DNA from: Candidatus Aminicenantes bacterium UBA4820
GTDB lineage: Bacteria > Acidobacteriota > UBA4820
Length of the DNA stretch: 8,093 nt
Reading direction: 5' to 3'
NCBI GenBank assembly: GCA_002402325.1
Contig: DHFQ01000161.1
Span: 1-8,093, forward strand
This document shows, in pieces, positions 1-5,398 of the stretch. The notes under the pieces were generated by a model that saw nothing but the letters and a program-made list of their open reading frames with translations, was not told the origin of the DNA and made no database searches. Numbering within the stretch: the first letter of the stretch is position 1; each line of letters starts with the position of its first letter. A program made the position numbers and the translations under genes.

Positions 1-287
1 CTTTTCACTTTTTAGGTGATTCGGTGTTTCCTCTTCAATCGATGATTGGTATTATCTTTTAACACTAAGGAGTTGATGCAATGTCGGATTTTGGGATTTA
101 TTATAAAAACTAATTTTTTTATAAAAGCACAATTTTGTATTGAATTATCAATCCAAAAACTTCTCATGTCTAATTTGTTGATTTTAGAGAAGATATCTTT
201 TTCGTTTTTATCTTCTTTTTTTCCTTTTTTTGTGGTAAAATATTATTTTGAAGAACTCCTCCAATGGTGTGGAGCAAATAGAGGAAA
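1..287. other. AT-rich region upstream of dnaA, no convincing gene
   Basis: This stretch is very AT-rich, with a long T/pyrimidine tract around 197-231 that is interrupted by only a few other bases. It contains direct repeats of TTATAAAA (101-108 and 119-126) and a perfect palindrome AAGATATCTT at 190-199. Frame 3 is open from the left edge to a TAA at 60-62, but 19 residues are too few to call the tail of an upstream gene. There is no cluster of good DnaA boxes, so this does not look like a second half of a bipartite origin. The right end holds the probable dnaA promoter and leader. The minus strand shows a consensus -10 hexamer (TATAAT, reading 105 to 100) without a good -35, which could serve a divergent gene beyond the left edge. 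Confidence 0.5.
233..246 (+). promoter_or_regulatory. Probable dnaA promoter (extended -10)
   Basis: The sequence TGG followed by TAAAAT at 236-241 fits an extended -10 element (TGN before the hexamer). TATTAT at 241-246 is an overlapping alternative. No good -35 is visible because the upstream region is a T-rich tract, which is compatible with an extended -10 promoter. Transcription would begin near 248-253 and give a leader of about 35-40 nt. A DnaA-box-like 9-mer on the minus strand (TTTACCACA, 231-239, one mismatch to TTWTNCACA) overlaps the -10, so autorepression by DnaA is possible. This is inference from sequence only. Confidence 0.35.
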
Positions 288-1622
288 ATGGCAAAAGAAG
301 TTTGGAATAAAATTTTATCGCAGGTAAAAAAGAGAGTTCCAGCATCTCAATTTGAGACATGGTTCAAACCTCTATCGTTTGTTAGGTCTGAAGATAAAAT
401 AATGTATGTTGCCCATCCCAATCCTCTTGCAAGCGAATTTATAGATAAAGAATTTAAAGAACTCTTTGATGAAATCATAAAGGATCTCCAGATTGATGAT
501 TTAAGTGTCTCCATCCTATATTTGGCTCAAGAAAATGGCGAGGAGCTGGTTTTAAAACAGGATATTCTTGAGAAGGATAAAGGAAAAAAGAAATCTACCG
601 CCTATGTGATGTCATTAAATCCGACTTATATTTTCGATAACTTTGTTCAATCTCACACAAACCAGTTTGCTTATGCTGCATGTATGGCCGTTTCTCAAAA
701 TCCAGCAAAAGATTACAATCCACTCTATGTCTATGGTGGCGTTGGGCTTGGCAAATCTCACCTTTTGCAATCAATCGCACACTATCTTTTAGAACATTCA
801 AAATCTCACAATGTTTTTTATCTATCTACGGAACGATTTATGAATGAACTTGTCGCATCAATCAGGCATAACAATCAGCAGGATTTTAGAGAAAAATATA
901 GAAAGGTTGATGTTTTAATCCTTGATGATGTCCAATTTATGAAGGATAAAACAGGATTACAGCAAGAACTTTTTCACACTTTTAATGCCCTTTATGAAAA
1001 TCAAAAACAGATAGTAATTTCATCAGATTGCACCCCTTCTGATTTGATGGGTATTGAGGATAGGCTTCGCTCAAGATTTGCGTGGGGGTTGATCGCTGAA
1101 ATTCTACCTCCTGACCTTGAAACAAAAATTGCAATTTTGCATAAGAAGGCGGAGGGTAAAAAAGTTGAGATTCCTGACGATGTGGCTTTATACATTGCAA
1201 GCAACATAAACTCAAATGTAAGAGAGTTAGAAGGTTGTTTAACAAGGGTAATCGCTGTGAGTAATTTTAAGGGAAAGCCAATTACAATCCACCTCGCCGA
1301 AGACGCTCTGGAAGAACAGTTTGGTGCAACAGGAAGATTAATAACAGTTGAAAAGATACAAAAATTTATTGCAAATGAGTATAAAATTTCAGTTTCTGAT
1401 TTAAAAGAGAAGACAAACCGTTCCGACGTTGTTAACCCAAGACAGATTGCAATGTACCTTTGCAAGCACCTATTAAACCTTTCTCTAAAGGAAATTGGAA
1501 GAAAGTTTGGTGGTAAAGACCATTCAACCGTAATCCATTCAATAAAAAAAGTTGAAGAAAAGATGGGTAAAGATAAAAATTATAAACAATATATCGACAC
1601 CCTGATAAGAGGTCTGCATTGA
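288..1622 (+). CDS. dnaA: Chromosomal replication initiator protein DnaA
   Basis: DnaA is the AAA+ ATPase that binds oriC, opens the duplex and recruits the replicative helicase in the cytoplasm. The 444-residue protein is slightly shorter than E. coli DnaA (467). Domain I spans about 1-80 (MAKEVWNKIL start, Trp6), and a short charged linker runs to about 108. The AAA+ core has Walker A GGVGLGKS (150-157), the initiator-specific region around LSTERFMNEL (179-188), Walker B LILDDVQF (210-217), the arginine-finger box GIEDRLRSRF (255-264) and sensor II NVRELEG (310-316). Domain IV carries PRQIAMYL (384-391) and the signature GGKDHSTV (408-415). Ungapped, the position matching the minor-groove Arg399 of E. 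coli is Asn377, with Arg378 next to it. GAGG at 281-284 lies only 3 nt before the ATG, but the N-terminus fits the family and no better start exists. The gene points toward the origin. Confidence 0.98.
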   Translation: MAKEVWNKILSQVKKRVPASQFETWFKPLSFVRSEDKIMYVAHPNPLASEFIDKEFKELFDEIIKDLQIDDLSVSILYLAQENGEELVLKQDILEKDKGKKKSTAYVMSLNPTYIFDNFVQSHTNQFAYAACMAVSQNPAKDYNPLYVYGGVGLGKSHLLQSIAHYLLEHSKSHNVFYLSTERFMNELVASIRHNNQQDFREKYRKVDVLILDDVQFMKDKTGLQQELFHTFNALYENQKQIVISSDCTPSDLMGIEDRLRSRFAWGLIAEILPPDLETKIAILHKKAEGKKVEIPDDVALYIASNINSNVRELEGCLTRVIAVSNFKGKPITIHLAEDALEEQFGATGRLITVEKIQKFIANEYKISVSDLKEKTNRSDVVNPRQIAMYLCKHLLNLSLKEIGRKFGGKDHSTVIHSIKKVEEKMGKDKNYKQYIDTLIRGLH

Positions 1623-1635
1623 AAAGTAAGAATTT

Positions 1636-1669
1636 TGTGGAAAAGTGTATGTTTAAAAGGTGTTTAAAA
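1636..1669 (-). repeat. Minus-oriented DnaA-box array
   Basis: Read on the minus strand, 1636-1644 is TTTTCCACA, a full match to the relaxed consensus TTWTNCACA. Positions 1650-1658 and 1661-1669 are both TTTTAAACA, each one mismatch away (A for C at position 6) and forming an 11 bp direct repeat. The strong box lies 13 bp after the dnaA stop. The two TTTTAAACA copies are weaker and may bind only DnaA-ATP or act cooperatively; that is inference. Confidence 0.6.
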
Positions 1670-1682
1670 TTTGTTCTATTAT

Positions 1683-1738
1683 TTTTCCACTTTTTTTCAA
1701 CAGCAGGAGAAACACCTTTTTCAACACATTTTTCAACA
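1683..1738 (+). repeat. Plus-oriented DnaA-box-like array (TTTTCAACA repeats)
   Basis: Four plus-strand 9-mers lie in roughly helical register: TTTTCCACT at 1683-1691, then identical TTTTCAACA copies at 1694-1702, 1718-1726 and 1730-1738. Starts are 11, 24 and 12 bp apart. Each has one mismatch to TTWTNCACA; the three identical copies share the same change (A for C at position 6). The repetition of one variant suggests it is a real recognition sequence for this organism's DnaA rather than random decay. Confidence 0.55.
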
Positions 1739-1740
1739 AA

Positions 1741-1753
1741 AAATATATTGATA
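1741..1753 (-). promoter_or_regulatory. Possible IHF binding site within oriC
   Basis: On the minus strand the 13-mer TATCAATATATTT matches the IHF consensus WATCAANNNNTTR at all fixed positions except the last. It lies between the DnaA-box array and the unwinding element, which is where a DNA bend would help, as in the E. coli origin. In AT-rich DNA a chance match is plausible, and the organism must encode IHF or HU-like proteins for this to matter. Confidence 0.3.
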
Positions 1754-1771
1754 AACAAAGAGTTAGGTTGG

Positions 1772-1814
1772 TTTTACACATTTTTTCAAACCACTACTAA
1801 TACTAATTTTAATT
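1772..1814 (+). promoter_or_regulatory. Basal unwinding element: tandem DnaA boxes plus DnaA-trios
   Basis: A perfect relaxed-consensus box TTTTACACA (1772-1780) is followed after 1 bp by TTTTTCAAA (1782-1790, one mismatch), then CCA, then triplets CTA CTA ATA CTA ATT TTA ATT (1794-1814). On the complementary strand, read 3' to 5', these are GAT GAT TAT GAT TAA AAT TAA; the GAT and AAT units fit the DnaA-trio rule 3'-[G/A]A[T/A]-5'. This is the arrangement described for the Bacillus subtilis basal unwinding system, in which a DnaA filament grows from the boxes onto one strand and melts it. The direction here is rightward, into the dnaN leader. Confidence 0.72.
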
Positions 1815-1820
1815 GTCTAA

Positions 1821-1826
1821 AGGGAG
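1821..1826 (+). promoter_or_regulatory. dnaN ribosome binding site
   Basis: AGGGAG sits 6 nt before the ATG at 1833 and fixes the dnaN start. It begins only 6 bp after the last trio-like triplet of the origin. No clear dnaN promoter is separable from the origin; TTTACA at 1773-1778 with TACTAA at 1795-1800 (16 bp spacer) is the best but weak candidate and would overlap the unwinding element. Confidence 0.7.
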
Positions 1827-1832
1827 TTAAAA

Positions 1833-2954
1833 ATGGAAGTAAAAGTTAAATCTAAGGAACTTAACACTGAAGTTGGCTATGCGGTATCAATTATTGAACA
1901 AAAAGTAACAATTCCTATCCTCTCTCACATTTCATTGAAATCTGAAAGAAACTTTCTTGAGATAGCATCAACAGACCTTGATGTAACATTCAAAACAAAA
2001 ATTCCCTGCGAGACAATCGTAGAAGGAGGAATTGCCGTAAATTCAAAAAATCTTTCTCCGGTGATAAAAGGGTTTCTTGAAGATGGAGAACTAATACTCA
2101 AACTAACTCCTGAGAGAAAATTAAAAATTTCTGCGGTAAAAAGAAAGGCTGATTACCTTTTTAACACACTTCCTCAGGAAGATTATCCAAGGCTATTAGA
2201 ACCAGAAGAGAAGGGAATTACACTCTCTTACGAAGTTTTTAGAAGTATGGTAAGGGAAGCATTAGTCTCTTCCGGAAAAGAAGATACAAGGTTTTCTGTT
2301 GTTGGGCTTTTGTTTGTTCTTGAAAAAAATAGACTTACGATGGTTTCTACAGATTCGCACAGATTAAGTGTTTCATCAAGGGTTTGTGATTTTAATATTG
2401 AAAATACTATCAGGGTTATAGTTCCAAAAAAGGTTTTGCTTGAAGCGTTAAAACTTGAAAAAAGCGAAACAATAAATATTTTTATAAAAGATAGCCAGAT
2501 ATTCTTTTTAAGTGGCGATAGAATCCTCTATAGCAGGCTTAAAGATTTTAAGTTCCCCGCTTATGAAAAGGTGATACCAAATGATGTTACAAATGTAGTA
2601 ACGGTAGATAAATCTAAATTTGTTGAGGTAATAAACAGGCTTTTATACCTTGCAGATGCAGAATCAAGGGGGATTCATATTGAAATAAAAAAAGATGGGA
2701 CTATGCACCTTGAGGCGAGAAATGATGCAGGTGAGGGTGGAGAGGAAATTTTTGAGGTTTTATCTTATTCAGGAGAAGATGTAAGAGTTGCATTGAATGG
2801 AGAATACCTTCTTGAATTTTGCTCCTCAATAGGAGATGATAAAATCTTGATAAAACTTAAAGACTCCTCTTCGCAATGTCTGCTTGAGGCATTAAGAGAG
2901 CAAAGCGAGAATATCTGTCAAAATGTTGTTATGCCGTTAAGAACAGAAAGTTAA
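1833..2954 (+). CDS. dnaN: DNA polymerase III beta subunit (sliding clamp)
   Basis: DnaN dimerises into the ring that tethers DNA polymerase III, and many repair proteins, to DNA. The 373-residue length is normal (E. coli 366). The three-domain clamp fold is supported by the N-terminal PILSHISLKS segment (28-37), the central ASTDLDV (45-51), the second-domain STDSHRLSV (172-180, equivalent to the E. coli TDGHRL pocket), FPAYEKVIP (241-249) and the C-terminal VVMPLR (365-370). TDSHRL, the proline of the FPAY region and the MPLR tail together form the hydrophobic groove for clamp-binding peptides, so partner binding should be conserved. Three residues (TES) follow MPLR, slightly longer than usual. 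The ATG at 1833 has a good ribosome binding site. gyrB starts 30 bp downstream, probably in the same transcript. Confidence 0.97.
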   Translation: MEVKVKSKELNTEVGYAVSIIEQKVTIPILSHISLKSERNFLEIASTDLDVTFKTKIPCETIVEGGIAVNSKNLSPVIKGFLEDGELILKLTPERKLKISAVKRKADYLFNTLPQEDYPRLLEPEEKGITLSYEVFRSMVREALVSSGKEDTRFSVVGLLFVLEKNRLTMVSTDSHRLSVSSRVCDFNIENTIRVIVPKKVLLEALKLEKSETINIFIKDSQIFFLSGDRILYSRLKDFKFPAYEKVIPNDVTNVVTVDKSKFVEVINRLLYLADAESRGIHIEIKKDGTMHLEARNDAGEGGEEIFEVLSYSGEDVRVALNGEYLLEFCSSIGDDKILIKLKDSSSQCLLEALREQSENICQNVVMPLRTES

Positions 2955-2984
2955 AGACAAAAAAATTATAAGGAAAGGTCAAAA

Positions 2985-5390
2985 ATGATTGCAAAAAAAC
3001 AGGAAGGCGTAAAGTATGACGCTTCCTCAATAAAAGTTCTTGAAGGGCTTGAAGCGGTAAGAAAAAGGCCCGCAATGTATATTGGAAGCACCTCTTTTAC
3101 AGGTTTGCACCACCTTGTATGGGAGGTTGTTGACAATTCAATTGATGAGGCGCTTGCAGGGTACTGTACAGAAATAAAAGTTTATGTTCATCCAGATGAT
3201 TCGGTAACGGTTGAGGATAATGGAAGAGGAATACCTGTGGATATTCATCCAGAAGAGGGAATTCCCGCCGCAGAGGTTGTCTTAACAAAATTACACGCAG
3301 GGGGAAAATTTGACAACATCTCCTATAAAGTTTCCGGAGGGCTGCACGGAGTTGGAGTATCTGTAGTTAACGCCCTATCTGAAAGACTTGACATGGAAAT
3401 ATGGAGGGATGGAGGTGTTTTTGTCCAGAGTTATGTCAGGGGGGTACCAAAGGGACCACTCGTAAAAACAGGGACACCAAACCCTCCAACAAAACATGGA
3501 ACAAAGATAATGTTTAAGCCCGATCCTGAAATTTTTGAAGAGACATCCTTCAATTTTGAGACGCTTTCAGCAAGGTTGAGAGAACTCGCATTTTTGAATG
3601 GTGGTTTAAAGATCACGCTTATTGATGAAAGAGAGGATAAAACAGTTGAATTTCACTATGAAGGAGGACTCAAATCATTTGTTGAATATCTAAATAGAGG
3701 GAAATCTCCTCTTCATCAAGAGGTTATTGTGTGTAGTGAAACAAAAGATAAAATAGTTATAGATTGTGCGGTTCAATGGAATTCTGGCTATAACGAGACA
3801 GTTTACTCATTTGTTAATTCAATCCATACCGTTGAGGGAGGAACACATCTTGCCGGGTTCAGGTCTGCTTTGACGAGATGTATAAACAACTACGCTACAA
3901 ACAGCGGGCTACTCAAAAATCTAAAAATTTCTCTTTCCGGGGATGATGTTAGAGAGGGGTTGACGGCAGTAATTTCTGTCAAAATTCCCAATCCCCAGTT
4001 TGAAGGGCAAACAAAAGCAAAACTTGGAAATTCAGAAGTAAAGGGAATGGTTGAAGGAGCTTTGAATGAGTTTTTCTCAAGATATTTTGAGGAAAATCCG
4101 CAGGTTGCAAGAAGTGTAATTGGAAAGGTTGTTGACGCTGCGAGGGCAAGGGAGGCGGCAAGAAAGGCAAGGGAATTAACCAGAAGAAAGAGTGCTCTTG
4201 ATAGTGACATTCTTCCTGGGAAACTTGCAGATTGTCAGGAAAGGGACCCAAAACTATGCGAACTATTTCTTGTAGAAGGCGACAGCGCGGGAGGTTCAGC
4301 AAAACAGGGAAGAGATAGAAAAACCCAAGCAATTCTTCCCCTAAGAGGAAAAATTTTAAATGTTGAAAAGGCAAGGCTTGAAAAAATATTGTCAAACAAT
4401 GAAATAAAAACAATAATTTCTGCACTTGGTGCAGGGGTTGGAAGAGAAGATTTTGAAATAGAAAAGTTGAGATACCACAAAACAATAATTATGACAGATG
4501 CTGATGTTGATGGAAGCCACATAAGAACTCTTTTATTAACTCTCTTTTACAGGGAGTTTCCTCAATTAATTGAAAAAGGTTATGTCTACATCGCTCAACC
4601 TCCTTTGTATAGGGTTGGCAAAGGGAAAGAGGAGTATTACATTCAAACAGAAGATGAACTTTTAAAATTCTTTGTTAAAAAAGCAATAACCACCTGTAAA
4701 ATTTCAATCCCCAAAAGGAAAATCAATCTTGAGGGGGAGAATTTGGGCAAAACACTTGAAGCCTTAAAAAAGTTTGAAACCATTCTTGAGAGATTCAAAA
4801 AAAGAGGGCTTTCAGAAGAACTGCTTAATCTATTCTTTGAAGAAAAATTCTCAAGGAGTTATTTTTCTGACCTCACCAAAGTTGAAAATTTATCTGAGAA
4901 AATTAAAGAAATGAACTATGAATCTTCAAAACCTCAATTTGATGAGGAGCACGGTCTTTATGAGATAAAAATAAAGCCACCAAAAAGCGGTTCAGAGATA
5001 ACAATCCACCACGCTCTCCACCACACTTACGACTTTGAAACACTTGAGAAATTAAATAAAGAACTTGAAGATTTCAAGTATCCCCCCTTTGTAATTATTG
5101 ATGGTGAGGAAGAAAAAGAAGTAAATTCAAAAGCCGAAATAGTTTCCGATATTCTAAATGGACTGAAATCAAAGTATCACATTCAAAGATATAAGGGGCT
5201 TGGAGAAATGAACCCGGAACAACTGTGGGAAACTACGATGGATCCTCAAAAAAGAAAACTTTTAAAAGTTCAGGTCGAAGAAGCGGTGGAAGCGGATTCC
5301 CTCTTTTCAATTTTGATGGGCGATGAGGTTGAACCAAGGAGAAATTTCATTGAGCAAAACGCTTTGAATGTGGTCAATCTTGATGTTTGA
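2985..5390 (+). CDS. gyrB: DNA gyrase subunit B
   Basis: GyrB is the ATPase subunit of the A2B2 topoisomerase II that introduces negative supercoils. The protein is 801 residues (E. coli 804). The GHKL ATPase has WEVVDNS (46-52, catalytic Glu47, Mg-binding Asn51), DNGRGIP (78-84) and GGLHGVG (118-124). The transducer has QTKAKLGN (342-349) with the ATP-sensing lysine. The TOPRIM domain has EGDSAGG (431-437) and DADVDGSH (505-512), supplying the acidic metal ligands. About residues 555-725 form the extra domain seen in Gram-negative GyrB and absent from Firmicutes-type enzymes. RYKGLGEMN (735-743) and the usual C-terminus follow. ParE is less likely given this insertion, the length and the adjacent gyrA. 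AGGAAAGG (2971-2978) precedes the ATG by 6 nt. The 30 bp gap after dnaN leaves no room for recF. Confidence 0.98.
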   Translation: MIAKKQEGVKYDASSIKVLEGLEAVRKRPAMYIGSTSFTGLHHLVWEVVDNSIDEALAGYCTEIKVYVHPDDSVTVEDNGRGIPVDIHPEEGIPAAEVVLTKLHAGGKFDNISYKVSGGLHGVGVSVVNALSERLDMEIWRDGGVFVQSYVRGVPKGPLVKTGTPNPPTKHGTKIMFKPDPEIFEETSFNFETLSARLRELAFLNGGLKITLIDEREDKTVEFHYEGGLKSFVEYLNRGKSPLHQEVIVCSETKDKIVIDCAVQWNSGYNETVYSFVNSIHTVEGGTHLAGFRSALTRCINNYATNSGLLKNLKISLSGDDVREGLTAVISVKIPNPQFEGQTKAKLGNSEVKGMVEGALNEFFSRYFEENPQVARSVIGKVVDAARAREAARKARELTRRKSALDSDILPGKLADCQERDPKLCELFLVEGDSAGGSAKQGRDRKTQAILPLRGKILNVEKARLEKILSNNEIKTIISALGAGVGREDFEIEKLRYHKTIIMTDADVDGSHIRTLLLTLFYREFPQLIEKGYVYIAQPPLYRVGKGKEEYYIQTEDELLKFFVKKAITTCKISIPKRKINLEGENLGKTLEALKKFETILERFKKRGLSEELLNLFFEEKFSRSYFSDLTKVENLSEKIKEMNYESSKPQFDEEHGLYEIKIKPPKSGSEITIHHALHHTYDFETLEKLNKELEDFKYPPFVIIDGEEEKEVNSKAEIVSDILNGLKSKYHIQRYKGLGEMNPEQLWETTMDPQKRKLLKVQVEEAVEADSLFSILMGDEVEPRRNFIEQNALNVVNLDV

Positions 5391-5392
5391 GG
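5389..5392 (+). promoter_or_regulatory. gyrA ribosome binding site overlapping the gyrB stop
   Basis: GAGG overlaps the TGA stop of gyrB (5388-5390) and lies 6 nt before the ATG at 5399. This chooses ATG 5399 over an in-frame TTG at 5387, which would add four residues, overlap gyrB and have no site of its own at a suitable distance. The overlap suggests translational coupling, which would help keep the two subunits equimolar. Confidence 0.75.
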
Positions 5393-5398
5393 ATAGAT

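Larger units (their letters stand above)
1623..1832. other. oriC: Probable chromosomal replication origin (oriC), dnaA-dnaN intergenic
   Basis: The 210 bp gap between dnaA and dnaN is non-coding, AT-rich and dense in DnaA-box-like 9-mers. From left to right it holds a perfect TTTTCCACA box on the minus strand with two further minus-oriented relatives (1636-1669), four plus-oriented relatives (1683-1738), an IHF-like site in an AT-rich stretch (1741-1753), and a perfect plus-strand TTTTACACA box followed after 1 bp by a near-box, then a DnaA-trio run (1772-1814). Box array, box pair, short GC spacer and trios form the architecture known from bacterial origins, and dnaA-dnaN is a common oriC location. 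No intrinsic terminator for dnaA is visible. If replication starts here, dnaA is transcribed head-on to the leftward fork while dnaN, gyrB and gyrA are co-directional with the rightward fork. Confidence 0.85.

Noticed and set aside
1..8. Start of a divergent gene (possibly rpmH) at the left edge, minus strand GTG AAA AG
   Set aside because: GTG-AAA-AG could encode Met-Lys-Arg/Ser as in ribosomal protein L34, and rpmH often lies beside dnaA, but only three codons are visible and there is no ribosome binding site at a good distance.
190..231. Palindrome AAGATATCTT followed by T-rich DNA as an intrinsic terminator
   Set aside because: The palindrome leaves no loop, has a weak AT stem, and the T tract is long and irregular; there is also no convincing gene upstream for it to terminate.
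264..281. Upstream mini-frame ATG GTG TGG AGC AAA TAG in frame with dnaA
   Set aside because: It has no ribosome binding site (the preceding bases are pyrimidine-rich) and is five codons long; it also shows that dnaA cannot start further upstream.
46..327. 93-codon plus-strand open frame upstream of and overlapping dnaA
   Set aside because: It is rich in Phe, Leu, Ile and Ser because the DNA is T-rich, it runs through the probable dnaA promoter, and it overlaps the start of dnaA by 40 bp in another frame. An internal ATG at 76 has a site too close to be convincing.
1432..1758. Minus-strand open frame of 108 codons across the end of dnaA and the origin
   Set aside because: It is antisense to the well-supported DnaA C-terminus and reads through origin repeats, with no domain recognisable.
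1619..1849. 76-codon plus-strand open frame spanning the dnaA-dnaN gap
   Set aside because: It begins at a TTG overlapping the dnaA stop without a ribosome binding site. Its protein is a readout of the origin repeats (FSTHFSTK and similar), and it runs into dnaN.
3979..4485. Long antisense open frame (168 codons) inside gyrB
   Set aside because: It lies wholly opposite the TOPRIM-encoding part of gyrB and has a Leu/Phe/Pro-rich composition typical of antisense shadows of Lys/Glu-rich genes.
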